From: Halictus rubicundus
Taxonomy: Eukaryota > Arthropoda > Insecta > Hymenoptera > Halictidae
Reading direction: 5' to 3'
DNA length: 64,000 nt
NCBI RefSeq assembly: GCF_050948215.1
Contig: NW_027488876.1
Location: forward strand, 186,001 to 250,000
The notes beneath the pieces were generated by a model. It made no database searches. It was not told where the DNA came from and saw nothing but the letters and a program-made list of their open reading frames with translations. The position numbers and the translations under genes are program-made. Shown piece by piece: positions 1 to 14,970 of this stretch. How positions within the stretch are numbered: position 1 is the stretch's first letter; each line of letters starts with the position of its first letter.

Positions 1-1660
1 AGGATAGGATAGGATAGAGGATAGGATCGGATAGGATGGAGGATAGGATAGGATAGAGGATAGGATATGATAGAGGATAGGATGGGATAGAGGATAGGAT
101 AGGATAGAGGATAGGATAAGATAGAGGATAGGATCGGATAGAGGATAGGATAGGGGTTTGGATAGGATAGAGGATAGGATACGATAGAGGATAAGAAAGG
201 ATAGAGGATAGGATAGTATAGATGATAGGATATAACAGAGGATAGGATAGCATAGAGGATAGGATACGATAGAGGATAGGATAGGATATGATAGAGGATA
301 GGATAGGATAGAGGATAGGATAGGATAGAGGATAGGATAGGATAGAGGATAGGATATGATAGAGGATAGGATAGGATAGAGGATAGGATAGGGGATTGCA
401 TAGGATAGAGGATAGGATAGGATAGAGGATAGGATAGTATAGAGGATAGGATAGGATAGAGGATAGGATAGGATATAGGATAGGATGCGATAGAGGATAC
501 GATAGGATAGGATAGAGGATAGGATAGGATAGAGGATAGGATAGGATAGAGGATAGGATATGATAGAGGATAGGATAGGATAGAGGATAGGATAGGATAG
601 AGGATAAGATAGGTTGGAGGATAGGATAGGATAGAGGATAGGATAGGATAGAGGATAGGATAAGATAGAGGATATGATAGGATAGACGATAGGATGCGAT
701 AGAGGATAGGATAGGATCGAGGATAGGATAGGACAGAGGATAGGATCGGATAGAGGATAGGATAGGGGATTGGATAGGATAGAGGATAGGATAGGATAGG
801 GGATAGGATAAGATAGAGGATAAGATGGGATAGAGGATAGGATCGGATAGAGGATAGGATAGGGGATTGGATAGGATAGAGGATAGGGTAGGATAGAGGA
901 TAGGATAGGATAGGATAGAGGATAGGATAGCATAGAGGATAGGATACGATAGAGGATACGATAGGATAGGATAGAGGATAGGATAGGATAGAGGATAGGA
1001 TATGATAGAGGATAGGATAGGATAGAGGATAGGATGGGATAGAGGATAGGATAGGATAGAGGATAGGATAAGATAGAGGATAAGATAGGATAGAGGATTG
1101 GAGAGGATAGAGGATAGGATATGATAGAGGATAGGATAGGATAGAGGATAGGATTTGATAGATGATAGGATAGGATAGAGGATAGGATAAGATAGAGGAT
1201 AGGATAGGATAGAGGATAGGATAGGATAGAGTATAGGATAGGATAGAGGATAGGATCGGATAGAGGATAGGATAGGGGATTGGATAGGATAGAGGATAGG
1301 ATAGGATAGAGGATACGATAGGATAGAGGATAGGATAGTATAGATGATAGGATATAACAGAGGATAGGACAGCATAGAGGATAGGATACGATAGAGGATA
1401 GGATTTGATAGATGATAGGATAGGATAGAGGATAGGATAAGATAGAGGATAGGATAGGATAGAGGATAGGATAGGATAGAGGATAGGATATGATAGAGGA
1501 TAGGATAGGATAGAGGATAGGATAGGGGATTGCATAGGATAGAGGATAGGATAGGATAGAGGATAGGATCGTATAGAGGATAGGATATAATAGAGGATAG
1601 GATAGCATGGAGGATAGGATACGATAGAGGATACGATAGGATAGGATAGAGGATAGGATA
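1..1660. repeat. Higher-order block A, copy 1 (1.66 kb)
   Basis: This block matches 10431-12090 at a constant offset of 10,430 bp. I compared it line by line and saw only two substitutions: G at 767 region against C near 11197 inside the AGGGGATTGG motif, and A at 1560 against G at 11990. It also matches 28740-30399 at an offset of 28,739 bp with a few private changes. Its markers in order are ATCGGATAGGATGG near 28, GGGGTTTGG near 153, AAGAAAGG near 193, ATAACAG near 233, GATATAGGATAGGATGCG near 473, AGGTTGGAGG near 611, GATTGGAGAGG near 1096, and two GATTTGATAGATG sites. Homology stops near 1661, where copies 2 and 3 continue into GGGGTTTGG. The left end is cut by the window. Confidence 0.93.
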
Positions 1661-4600
1661 GGATAGAGGATAGGATAGGATAGAGGATAGGATATGATAG
1701 AGGATAGGATAGGATAGAGGATAGGATAGGATAGAGGATAGGATAGGGTAGAGGATAGGATAGGATAGAGGATAGGATAGGATAGAGGATAGGATCAGAT
1801 AGAGGATAGGATAGGGGTTTGGATAGGATAGAGGATAGGATAAGATAGAGGATAGGATAGGATAGAGGATAGGATAGGATAGAGGATAGGATAGGATAGA
1901 GGACAGGATAAGATAGAGGATAGGATAGGATAGAGGATAGGATCGGATAGAGAATAGGATAGGGGTTTGGATAGGATAGAGGATAGGATACGATAGAGGA
2001 TAAGAAAGGATAGGATAGAGGATAGGATAGCATAGAGGATAGGATACGATAGAGGATACGATAGGATAGGATAGAGGATAGGATAGGATAGAGGATAGGA
2101 TATGATAGATGATAGGATAGGATAGAGGATAGGATGGGATAGAGGATAGGATAGGATAGAGGATAGGATAAGATAGAGGATAAGATAGGATAGAGGATTG
2201 GAGAGGATAGAGGATAGGATATGATAGAGGATAGGATAGGATAGAGGATAGGATTTGATAGATGATAGGATAGGATAGAGGATAGGATAAGATAGAGGAT
2301 AGGATAGGATAGAGGATAGGATAGGATAGAGGATAGGATAGGATAGAGGATAGGATCGGATAGAGGATAGGATAGGGGATTGGATAGGATAGAGGATAGG
2401 ATAGGATAGAGGATACGATAGGATAGAGGATAGGATAGTATAGATGATAGGATATAACAGAGGATAGGATAGCATAGAGGATAGGATACGATAGAGGATA
2501 GGATAGGATAGGATAGAGGATAGGATAGGATAGAGGATAGGATAGGATAGAGGATAGGATAGGATAGAGGATAGGATATGATAGAGGATAGGATAGGATA
2601 GAGGATAGGATAGGGGATTGCATAGGATAGAGGATAGGATAGGATAGAGGATAGGATAGGATAGAGGATAGGATAGGATATAGGATAGGATGCGATAGAG
2701 GATACGATAGGATAGGATAGAGGATAGGATAGGATAGAGGATAGGATAGGATAGAGGATAGGATATGATAGAGGATAGGATAGGATAGAGGATAGGATAG
2801 GATAGAGGATAAGATAGGTTGGAGGATAGGATAGGATAGAGGATAGGATAGGATAGAGGATAGGATAAGATAGAGGATATGATAGAATAGACGATAGGAT
2901 GCGATAGAGGATAGGATAGGATCGAGGATAGGATAGGACAGAGGATAGGATCGGATAGAGGATAGGATAGGATAGAGGATAGGATAGGATAGAGGATAGG
3001 ATAGCATAGAGGATAGGATACGGTAGAGGATACGATAGGATAGGATGGAGGATAGGATAGGATAGAGGATAGGATATGATAGAGGATAGGATGGGATAGA
3101 GGATAGGATAGGATAGAGGATAGGATAAGATAGAGGATAGGATCGGATAGAGGATAGGATAGGGGTTTGGATAGGATAGAGGATAGGATACGATAGAGGA
3201 TAAGAAAGGATAGAGGATAGGATAGTATAGATGATAGGATATAACAGAGGATAGGATAGCATAGAGGATAGGATACGATAGAGGATAGGATAGGATAGGA
3301 TAGAGGATAGGATAGGATAGGATAGAGGATAGGATAGGATAGAGGATAGGATAGGATAGAGGATAGGATATGATAGAGGATAGGATAGGATAGAGGATAG
3401 GATAGGGGATTGCATAGGATAGAGGATATGATAGGATAGACGATAGGATGCGATAGAGGATAGGATAGGATCGAGGATAGGATAGGACAGAGGATAGGAT
3501 CGGATAGAGGATAGGATAGGGGATTGGATAGGATAGAGGATAGGATAGGATAGAGGATAGGATAAGATAGAGGATAAGATGGGATAGAGGATAGGATAGG
3601 ATAGAGGATAGGATAGGATAGAGGATAGGATAAGATAGAGGATAGGATAGGATAGAGGATAGGATAGGGGATTGGATAGGATAGAGGATAGGATAGGATA
3701 GAATATAGGATACGATAGAGGATACGATAGGATAGAATAGAGGATATGATACGATAGAGGATAGGATAGGATAGAGGATAGGTTAGGATAGGGGATAGGA
3801 TAGGGTAGAGGATAGGATAGGATAGTGGATAGGATAGGATACAGGATAGGATCGGATAGAGGATAGGATAGGGGTTTGGATAGGATAGAGGATAGGATAC
3901 GATAGAGGATAAGAAAGGATAGGATAGAGGATAGGATAGCATAGAGGATAGGATACGATAGAGGATACGATAGGATAGGATAGAGGATAGGATAGGATAG
4001 AGGATAGGATATGATAGAGGATAGGATAGGATAGAGGATAGGATCGGATAGAGGATAGGATAGGGGATTGGATAGGATAGAGGATAGGATAGGATAGAGG
4101 ATACGATAGGATAGAGGATAGGATAGTATAGATGATAGGATATAACAGAGGATAGGATAGCATAGAGGATAGGATACGATAGAGGATAGGATAGGATAGG
4201 ATAGAGGATAGGATAGGATACAGGATAGGATAGGATAGAGGATAGGATAGGATAGAGGATAGGATATGATAGAGGATAGGATAGGATAGAGGATAGGATA
4301 GGGGATTGCATAGGATAGAGGATAGGATAGGATAGAGGATAGGATAGTATAGAGGATAGGATAGGATAGAGGATAGGATAGGATATAGGATAGGATGCGA
4401 TAGAGGATACGATAGGATAGGATAGAGGATAGGATAGGATAGAGGATAGGATAGGATAGAGGATAGGATATGATAGAGGATAGGATAGGATAGAGGATAG
4501 GATAGGATAGAGGATAAGATAGGTTGGAGGATAGGATAGGATAGAGGATAGGATAGGATAGAGGATAGGATAAGGTAGAGGATATGATAGGATAGACGAT

Positions 4601-5040
4601 AGGATGCGATAGAGGATAGGATAGGATCGAGGATAGGATAGGACAGAGGATAGGATCGGATAGACGATAGGATAGGGGATTGGATAGGATAGAGGATAGG
4701 ATAGGATAGAGGATAGGATAAGATAGAGGATAAGATGGGATAGAGGATCGGATAGGATAGAGGATAGGATATGATAGAGGATAAGATAGGATAGAGGATA
4801 GGATAGGGGATTGGATAGGATAGAGGATAGGATAGGATAGAGGATAGGATACGATAGAGGATACGATAGGATAGAATAGAGGATAGGATAGGATAGAGGA
4901 TAGGATAGGATAGAGGATAGGTTAGGATAGAGGATAGGATAGGGTAGAGGATAGGAGAGGATAGTATATAGGATAGGATAGAGGATAGGATCGGATAGAG
5001 GATAGGATAGTTGTTTGGATAGGATAGAGGATAGGATAGG
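1661..5040. repeat. Mixed domain-I satellite, fragments of block A
   Basis: This stretch contains only monomers and familiar domain-I markers in rearranged order: GGGGTTTGG near 1814, 1962, 3162 and 3869, AAGAAAGG near 2001, 3202 and 3911, ATAACAG near 2454, 3241 and 4143, and GATGCG near 2689, 2900, 3448, 4394 and 4603. A rare GATCAGAT at 1793-1800 supplies the - strand TGA that ends one of the long open phases. I saw no gene or non-repeat insert. Confidence 0.9.
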
Positions 5041-7159
5041 ATAGAGGATAGGATAGGATAGAGGATAGGATAGGATAGAGGATAGGATCGGATAGAGGAT
5101 AGGATAGGGGATTGGATAGGATAGAGGATAGGGTAGGATAGAGGATAGGATAGGATAGGATAGAGGATAGGATAGCATAGAGGATAGGATACGATAGAGG
5201 ATACGATAGGATAGGATGGAGGATAGGATAGGATAGAGGATAGGATATGATAGAGGATAGGATGGGATAGAGGATAGGATAGGATAGAGGATAGGATAGG
5301 GGTTTGGATAGGATAGAGGATAGGATACGATAGAGGATAAGAAAGAATAGAGGATAGGATAGTATAGATGATAGGATATAACAGAGGATAGGATAGCATA
5401 GAGGATAGGATACGATAGAGGATAGGATAGGATAGGATAGAGGATAGGATAGGATAGAGGATAGGATAGGATAGAGGATAGGATAGGATAGAGGATAGGA
5501 TATGATAGAGGATAGGATAGGATAGAGGATAGGATAGGGGATTGCATAGGATAGAGGATAGGATAGGATAGAGGATAGGATAGTATAGAGGATAGGATAG
5601 GATAGAGGATAAAATAGGTTGGAGGATAGGATAGGATAGAGGATAGGATAGGATAGAGGATAGGATAAGATAGAGGATATGATAGGATAGACGATAGGAT
5701 GCGATAGAGGATAGGATAGGATCGAGGATAGGATAGGACAGAGGATAGGATCGGATAGAGGATAGGATAGGGGATTGGATAGGATAGAGGATAGGATAGG
5801 ATAGGGGATAGGATAAGATAGAGGATAAGATGGGATAGAGGATAGGATCGGATAGAGGATAGGATAGGGGATTGGATAGGATAGAGGATAGGGTAGGATA
5901 GAGGATAGGATAGGATAGGATAGAGGACAGGATAGCATAGAGGATAGGATACGATAGAGGGTACGATAGGATAGGATAGAGGATAGGATAGGATAGAGGA
6001 TAGGATATGATAGAGGATAGGATAGGATAGAGGATAGGATGGGATAGAGGATAGGATAGGATAGAGGATAGGATAAGATAGAGGATAAGATAGGATAGAG
6101 GATAGGATCGGATAGAGGATAGGATAGGGGATTGGATAGGATAGAGGATAGGGTAGGATAGAGGATAGGATAGGATAGGATAGAGGATAGGATAGCATAG
6201 AGGATAGGATACGATAGAGGATACGATAGGATAGGATGGAGGATAGGATAGGATAGAGGATAGGATATGATAGAGGATAGGATGGGATAGAGGATAGGAT
6301 AGGATAGAGGATAGGATAAGATAGAGGATAGGATCGGATAGAGGATAGGATAGGGGTTTGGATAGGATAGAGGATAGGATACGATAGAGGATAAGAAAGA
6401 ATAGAGGATAGGATAGTATAGATGATAGGATATAACAGAGGATAGGATAGCATAGAGGATAGGATACGATAGAGGATAGGATAGGATAGGATAGAGGATA
6501 GGATAGGATAGAGGATAGGATAGGATAGAGGATAGGATAGGATAGAGGATAGGATATGATAGAGGATAGGATAGGATAGAGGATAGGATAGGGGATTGCA
6601 TAGGACAGAGGATAGGATAGGATAGAGGATAGGATAGTATAGAGGATAGGATAGGATAGAGGATAAAATAGGTTGGAGGATAGGATAGGATAGAGGATAG
6701 GATAGGATAGAGGATAGGATAAGATAGAGGATATGATAGGATAGACGATAGGATGCGATAGAGGATAGGATAGGATCGAGGATAGGATAGGACAGAGGAT
6801 AGGATCGGATAGAGGATAGGATAGGGGATTGGATAGGATAGAGGATAGGATAGGATAGGGGATAGGATAAGATAGAGGATAAGATGGGATAGAGGATAGG
6901 ATCGGATAGAGGATAGGATAGGGGATTGGATAGGATAGAGGATTGGGTAGGATAGAGGATAGGATAGGATAGGATAGAGGACAGGATAGCATAGAGGATA
7001 GGATACGATAGAGGGTACGATAGGATAGGATAGAGGATAGGATAGGATAGAGGATAGGATATGATAGAGGATAGGATAGGATAGAGGATAGGATGGGATA
7101 GAGGATAGGATAGGATAGAGGATAGGATAAGATAGAGGATAAGATAGGATAGAGGATTG
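5041..7159. repeat. Large local tandem duplication, period 1020/1054 bp
   Basis: Positions 5041-5280 match 6061-6300 at an offset of 1,020 bp. From 5299 to about 6105 the match continues at 1,054 bp. The 34-bp jump equals exactly two monomers. A private variant, GGATAAAATAGGTTGG, is present in both copies (5611 and 6665), where other copies of the module read AAGATAGG. GAAAGAATAG at 5341 and 6395 and GAGGGTACGA at 5957 and 7011 are also shared only by this pair. The two copies therefore arose after these mutations. The match ends near 6105/7159, where GGATCGG and GATTGGAGAGG diverge. Confidence 0.88.
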
Positions 7160-7199
7160 GAGAGGATAGAGGATAGGATATGATAGAGGATAGGATAGG

Positions 7200-9037
7200 A
7201 TAGAGGATAGGATTTGATAGATGATAGGATAGGATAGAGGATAGGATAAGATAGAGGATAGGATAGGATAGAGGATAGGATAGGATAGAGGATAGGATAG
7301 GATAGAGGATAGGATCGGATAGAGGATAGGATAGGGGATTGGATAGGATAGAGGATAGGATAGGATAGAGGATACGATAGGATAGAGGATAGGATAGTAT
7401 AGATGATAGGATATAACAGAGGATAGGACAGCATAGAGGATAGGATACGATAGAGGATAGGATTTGATAGATGATAGGATAGGATAGAGGATAGGATAAG
7501 ATAGAGGATAGGATAGGATAGAGGATAGGATAGGATAGAGGATAGGATAGGATAGAGGATAGGATATGATAGAGGATAGGATAGGATAGAGGATAGGATA
7601 GGGTAGAGGATAGGATAGGATAGAGGATAGGATAGGATAGAGGATAGGATCGGATAGAGGATAGGATAGGGGTTTGGATAGGATAGAGGATAGGATAAGA
7701 TAGAGGATAGGATAGGATAGAGGATAGGATAGGATAGAGGATAGGATAGGATAGAGGACAGGATAAGATAGAGGATAGGATAGGATAGAGGATAGGATAA
7801 GATAGAGGATAGGATAGGATAGAGGATAGGATAGAGGATAGGATAGGGTAGAGGATAGGATAGGGTAGAGGATAGGATAGGGTAGAGGATAGGATAGTAT
7901 AGAGGATAGGATAGGAAAGAGGATAGGATAGGATAGAGGATAGGATACGATAGAGGATACGAAAGGATAGGATAGAGGGTAGGATAGGATAGAGGATAGG
8001 ATAGGGTAGAGTATAGGATAGGGGATTGGATAGGATAGAGGATAGGATAGGATAGAGGATAGGATACGATAGAGGATACGATAGGATAGGATAGAGGATA
8101 GGATAGGGGATTGGATAGGATAGAGGATAGGATTTGATAGATGATAGGATAGGATAGAGGATAGGATAAGATAGAGGATAGGATAGGATAGAGGATAGGA
8201 TAGGATAGAGGATAGGATAGGATAGAGGATAGGATCGGATAGAGGATAGGATAGGATAGAGGATAGGATAGGATAGAGGATACGATAGGATAGAGGATAG
8301 GATAGTATAGATGATAGGATATAACAGAGGATAGGACAGTATAGAGGATAGGATACGATAGAGGATAGGATTTGATAGATGATAGGATAGGATAGAGGAT
8401 AGGATAAGATAGAGGATAGGATAGGATAGAGGATAGGATAGGATAGAGGATAGGATAGGATAGAGGATAGGATATGATAGAGGATAGGATAGGATAGAGG
8501 ATAGGATAGGGTAGAGGATAGGATAGGATAGAGGATAGGATAGGATAGAGGATAGGATCGGATAGAGGATAGGATAGGGGTTTGGATAGGATAGAGGATA
8601 GGATAAGATAGAGGATAGGATAGGATAGAGGATAGGATAGGATAGAGGATAGGATAGGATAGAGGACAGGATAAGATAGAGGATAGGATAGGATAGAGGA
8701 TAGGATAAGATAGAGGATAGGATAGGATAGAGGATAGGATAGAGGATAGGATAGGGTAGAGGATAGGATAGGGTAGAGGATAGGATAGGGTAGAGGATAG
8801 GATAGTATAGAGGATAGGATAGGAAAGAGGATAGGATAGGATAGAGGATAGGATACGATAGAGGATACGAAAGGATAGGATAGAGGGTAGGATAGGATAG
8901 AGGATAGGATAGGGTAGAGTATAGGATAGGGGATTGGATAGGATAGAGGATAGGATAGGATAGAGGATAGGATACGATAGAGGATACGATAGGATAGGAT
9001 AGAGGATAGGATAGGGGATTGGATAGGATAGAGGATA
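7200..9037. repeat. Tandem duplication, period about 908-920 bp
   Basis: The segment from about 7200 to 8129 repeats as about 8120 to 9037. Shared markers keep an offset of 908 bp: ATAACAG at 7413 and 8321, TTTGAT at 7463 and 8371, GACAGG at 7757 and 8665, and two following AGGGTAGAGG runs. Upstream the offset is 920 bp, because the second copy lacks the 12-nt insertion carrying GGGGATTGG that the first has near 7332. The second copy also has GACAGT where the first has GACAGCAT. The C to T loss removes the - strand ATG found in the first copy. Confidence 0.85.
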
Positions 9038-9719
9038 GGATAGGATAGAGGATAGGATACGATAGAGGATACGATAGGATAGAATAGAGGATAGGATAGG
9101 ATAGAGGATAGGATAGGATAGAGGATAGGTTAGGATAGAGGATAGGATAGGGTAGAGGATAGGAGAGGATAGTATATAGGATAGGATAGAGGATAGGATC
9201 GGATAGAGGATAGGATAGGGGTTTGGATAGGATAGAGGATAGGATAGGATAGGATAGAGGATAGGATAGGATAGAGGATAGGATCGGATAGAGGATAGGA
9301 TAGGGGATTGGATAGGATGGAGGATAGGATAGGATAGAGGATAGGATAAGATAGAGGATAAGATGGGATAGAGGATAGGATAGGATAGAGGATAGGATAT
9401 GATAGAAGATAGGATAGGATAGGATAGATGATAGGATAGGATACAGGATAGGATAAGATAGAGGATAGGATAGGATAGAGGATAGGATAGGGGATTGGAT
9501 AGGATAGAGGATAGGATAGGATAGAGGATAGGATACGATAGAGGATACGATAGGATAGAATAGAGGATAGGATAGGATAGAGGATAGGATAGGATAGAGG
9601 ATAGGTTAGGATAGAGGATAGGATAGGGTAGAGGATAGGAGAGGATAGTATATAGGATAGGATAGAGGATAGGATCGGATAGAGGATAGGATAGGGGTTT
9701 GGATAGGATAGAGGATAGG
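9000..9719. repeat. Short tandem duplication, period 476 bp
   Basis: Positions about 9000-9243 recur at about 9476-9719 at an offset of 476 bp, which is 28 monomers. Both copies carry GGGGATTGG, the paired ACGAT variants, AGAATAGAGG, AGGTTAGG, GGAGAGG and then AGTATATAGG (9171 and 9647), followed by ATCGG and GGGGTTTGG. The sequence between them (about 9244-9475) includes AAGATGGG and GATAGATGATAGG variants and no non-repeat DNA. Confidence 0.8.
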
Positions 9720-9721
9720 AT

Positions 9722-12090
9722 AGGATAGAGGATAGGATAGGATAGAGGATAGGATAGGATAGAGGATAGGATAGGATAGAGGATAGGATCGGATAGAGGA
9801 TAGGATAGGGGATTGGATAGGATACAGGATAGGGTAGGATAGAGGATAGGATAGGATAGGATAGAGGATAGGATAGCATAGAGGATAGGATACGATAGAG
9901 GATACGATAGGATAGGATAGAGGATAGGATAGGATAGAGGATAGGATATGATAGAGGATAGGATAGGATAGAGGATAGGATGGGATAGAGGATAGGATAG
10001 GATAGAGGATAGGATAAGATAGAGGATAAGATAGGATAGAGGATTGGAGAGGATAGAGGATAGGATATGATAGAGGATAGGATAGGATAGAGGATAGGAT
10101 TTGATAGATGATAGGATAGGATAGAGGATAGGATAAGATAGAGGATAGGATATGATAGAGGATAGGATAGGATAGAGGATAGGATAGGGGATTGCATAGG
10201 ATAGGGGATAGGATAGGATAGAGGATAGGATCGTATAGAGGATAGGATATAATAGAGGATAGGATAGCATGGAGGATAGGATACGATAGAGGATACGATA
10301 GGATAGGATAGAGGATACTATAGGATAGAGGATAGGATAGGATAGAGGATAGGATATGATAGAGGATAGGATAGGATAGAGGATAGGATAGGATAGAGGA
10401 TAGGATAGGGTAGAGGATAGGATAGGATAGAGGATAGGATAGGATAGAGGATAGGATCGGATAGGATGGAGGATAGGATAGGATAGAGGATAGGATATGA
10501 TAGAGGATAGGATGGGATAGAGGATAGGATAGGATAGAGGATAGGATAAGATAGAGGATAGGATCGGATAGAGGATAGGATAGGGGTTTGGATAGGATAG
10601 AGGATAGGATACGATAGAGGATAAGAAAGGATAGAGGATAGGATAGTATAGATGATAGGATATAACAGAGGATAGGATAGCATAGAGGATAGGATACGAT
10701 AGAGGATAGGATAGGATATGATAGAGGATAGGATAGGATAGAGGATAGGATAGGATAGAGGATAGGATAGGATAGAGGATAGGATATGATAGAGGATAGG
10801 ATAGGATAGAGGATAGGATAGGGGATTGCATAGGATAGAGGATAGGATAGGATAGAGGATAGGATAGTATAGAGGATAGGATAGGATAGAGGATAGGATA
10901 GGATATAGGATAGGATGCGATAGAGGATACGATAGGATAGGATAGAGGATAGGATAGGATAGAGGATAGGATAGGATAGAGGATAGGATATGATAGAGGA
11001 TAGGATAGGATAGAGGATAGGATAGGATAGAGGATAAGATAGGTTGGAGGATAGGATAGGATAGAGGATAGGATAGGATAGAGGATAGGATAAGATAGAG
11101 GATATGATAGGATAGACGATAGGATGCGATAGAGGATAGGATAGGATCGAGGATAGGATAGGACAGAGGATAGGATCGGATAGAGGATAGGATAGGCGAT
11201 TGGATAGGATAGAGGATAGGATAGGATAGGGGATAGGATAAGATAGAGGATAAGATGGGATAGAGGATAGGATCGGATAGAGGATAGGATAGGGGATTGG
11301 ATAGGATAGAGGATAGGGTAGGATAGAGGATAGGATAGGATAGGATAGAGGATAGGATAGCATAGAGGATAGGATACGATAGAGGATACGATAGGATAGG
11401 ATAGAGGATAGGATAGGATAGAGGATAGGATATGATAGAGGATAGGATAGGATAGAGGATAGGATGGGATAGAGGATAGGATAGGATAGAGGATAGGATA
11501 AGATAGAGGATAAGATAGGATAGAGGATTGGAGAGGATAGAGGATAGGATATGATAGAGGATAGGATAGGATAGAGGATAGGATTTGATAGATGATAGGA
11601 TAGGATAGAGGATAGGATAAGATAGAGGATAGGATAGGATAGAGGATAGGATAGGATAGAGTATAGGATAGGATAGAGGATAGGATCGGATAGAGGATAG
11701 GATAGGGGATTGGATAGGATAGAGGATAGGATAGGATAGAGGATACGATAGGATAGAGGATAGGATAGTATAGATGATAGGATATAACAGAGGATAGGAC
11801 AGCATAGAGGATAGGATACGATAGAGGATAGGATTTGATAGATGATAGGATAGGATAGAGGATAGGATAAGATAGAGGATAGGATAGGATAGAGGATAGG
11901 ATAGGATAGAGGATAGGATATGATAGAGGATAGGATAGGATAGAGGATAGGATAGGGGATTGCATAGGATAGAGGATAGGATAGGATAGGGGATAGGATC
12001 GTATAGAGGATAGGATATAATAGAGGATAGGATAGCATGGAGGATAGGATACGATAGAGGATACGATAGGATAGGATAGAGGATAGGATA
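9722..12090. repeat. Extended block A, copy 2 (about 2.37 kb)
   Basis: This segment aligns with about 28031-30399 at a constant offset of 18,309 bp. The sub-segment 9722-11230 also aligns with 18476-19984 at 8,754 bp. Shared landmarks include TGCATAGGATAGGGG near 10193, ATCGTATAGAGG near 10231, ATAGCATGGAGG near 10266 and a rare ACTATAGG at 10317 (also at 19071 and 28626). Its second part, from 10431, is block A as found at the window start. Private changes include the AGGCGATTGG motif near 11197 and AGGGG at 11990. Confidence 0.9.
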
Positions 12091-14970
12091 GGGGTTTGGA
12101 TAGGATAGAGGATAGGATAAGATAGAGGATAGGATAGGATAGAGGATAGGATAGGATAGAGGATAGGATAGGATAGAGGACAGGATAAGATAGAGGATAG
12201 GATAGGATAGAGGATAGGATAAGATAGAGGATAGGATAGGATAGAGGATAGGATAGAGGATAGGATAGGGTAGAGGATAGGATAGGGTAGAGGATAGGAT
12301 AGGGTAGAGGATAGGATAGTATAGAGGATAGGATAGGAAAGAAGATAGGATAGGATAGAGGATAGGATACGATAGAGGATACGAAAGGATAGGATAGAGG
12401 GTAGGATAGGATAGAGGATAGGATAGGGTAGAGTATAGGATAGGGGATTGGATAGGATAGAGGATAGGATAGGATAGAGGATAGGATACGATAGAGGATA
12501 CGATAGGATAGGATAGAGGATAGGATAGGGGATTGGATAGGATAGAGGATAGGATAGGATAGAGGATAGGATACGATAGAGGATACGATAGGATAGAATA
12601 GAGGATAGGATAGGATAGAGGATAGGATAGGATAGAGGATAGGTTAGGATAGAGGATAGGATAGGGTAGAGGATAGGAGAGGATAGAATAGAGGATAGGA
12701 TAGGATAGAGGATAGGATAGGATAGAGGATAGGTTAGGATAGAGGATAGGATAGGGTAGAGGATAGGAGAGGATAGTATATAGGATAGGATAGAGGATAG
12801 GATCGGATAGAGGATAGGATAGGGGTTTGGATAGGATAGAGGATAGGATAGGATAGGATAGAGGATAGGATAGGATAGAGGATAGGATCGGATAGAGGAT
12901 AGGATAGGGGATTGGATAGGATAGAGGATAGGATAGGATAGAGGATAGGATAAGATAGAGGATAAGATGGGATAGAGGATAGGATAGGATAGAGGATAGG
13001 ATATGATAGAGGATAGGATAGGATAGGATAGATGATAGGATAGGATACAGGATAGGATAAGATAGAGGATAGGATAGGATAGAGGATAGGATAGGGGATT
13101 GGATAGGATAGAGGATAGGATAGGATAGAGGATAGGATACGATAGAGGATACGATAGGATAGAATAGAGGATAGGATAGGATAGAGGATAGGATAGGATA
13201 GAGGATAGGTTAGGATAGAGGATATTATAGGGTAGAGGATAGGAGAGGATATTATATAGGATAGGATAGAGGATAGGATCGGATAGAGGATAGGATAGGG
13301 GTTTGGATAGGATAGAGGATAGGATAGGATAGAGGATAGGATAGGATAGAGGATAGGATAGGATAGAGGATAGGATAGGGTAGAGGATAGGATCGGATAG
13401 AGGATAGGATAGGGGATTGGATAGGATACAGGATAGGGTAGGATAGAGGATAGGATAGAATAGGATAGAGGATAGGATAGCATAGAGGATAGGATACGAT
13501 AGAGGATACGATAGGATAGGATAGAGGATAGGATAGGATAGAGGATAGGATATGATAGAGGATAGGATAGGATAGAGGATAGGATGGGATAGAGGATAGG
13601 ATAGGATAGAGGATAGGATAAGATAGAGGATAAGATAGGATAGAGGATTGGAGAGGATAGAGGATAGGATATGATAGAGGATAGGATAGGATAGAGGATA
13701 GGATTTGATAGATGATAGGATAGGATAGAGGATAGGATAAGATAGAGGATAGGATAGGATAGAGGATAGGATAGGATAGAGGATAGGATAGGATAGAGGA
13801 TAGGATCGGATAGAGGATAGGATAGGGGATTGGATAGGATAGAGGATAGGATAGGATAGAGGATACGATAGGATAGAGGATAGGATAGTATAGATGATAG
13901 GATATAACAGAGGATAGGATAGCATAGAGGATAGGATACGATAGAGGATAGGATAGGATAGGATAGAGGATAGGATAGGATAGAGGATAGGATAGGATAG
14001 AGGATAGGATAGGATAGAGGATAGGATATGATAGAGGATAGGATAGGATAGAGGATAGGATAGGGGATTGCATAGGATAGAGGATAGGATAGGATAGAGG
14101 ATAGGATCGTATAGAGGATAGGATATGATAGAGGATAGGATAGGATAGAGGATAGGATAGGATAGAGGATAGGATAGGGTAGAGGATAGGATAGGATAGA
14201 GGATAGGATAGGATAGAGGATAGGATCGGATAGAGGATAGGATAGGGGTTTGGATAGGATAGAGGATAGGATAAGATAGAGGATAGGATAGGATAGAGGA
14301 TAGGATAGGATAGAGGATAGGATAGGATAGAGGACAGGATAAGATAGAGGATAGGATAGGATAGAGGATAGGATAAGATAGAGGATAGGATAGGATAGAG
14401 GATAGGATAGGGGATTGGATGGGATAGAGGATAGGATAGGGTAGAGGATAGGATAGGGTACAGGATAGGATAGTATAGAGGATAGGATAGGAAAGAGGAT
14501 AGGATAGGATAGAGGATAGGATACGATAGAGGATACGAAAGGATAGGATAGAGGGTAGGATAGGATAGAGGATAGGATAGGGTAAAGTATAGGATAGGGG
14601 ATTGGATAGGATAGAGGATAGGATAGGATAGAGGATAGGATACGATAGAGGATACGATAGGATAGGATAGAGGATAGGATAGGGGATTGGATAGGATAGA
14701 GGATAGGATAGGATAGAGGATAGGATACGATAGAGGATACGATAGGATAGAATAGAGGATAGGATAGGATAGAGGATAGGATAGGATAGAGGATAGGTTA
14801 GGATAGAGGATAGGATAGGGTAGAGGATAGGAGAGGATAGTATATAGGATAGGATAGAGGATAGGATAGGGGTTTGGATAGGATAGAGGATAGGATAGGA
14901 TAGAGGATAGGATAGGATAGAGGATAGGATAGGATAGAGGATAGGATAGGATAGAGGATAGGATAGGATA
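11878..14970. repeat. Higher-order block D, copy 1 (about 3.09 kb)
   Basis: The segment aligns with about 24667-27760 at a constant offset of 12,789 bp, with very few substitutions. Examples of differences are 11990 (G against A) and 14461 (C against G). Landmarks are a triple AGGGTAGAGG run near 12260-12310, GGAAAGAAGATAGG at 12336, GAGGGTAGG near 12398, two GGAGAGGATAG sites separated by AGAATAGAGG, a rare ATTATATAGG at 13251, and GGTAAAGTATAGG near 14581. It is the best candidate for a higher-order unit of this array. Confidence 0.9.
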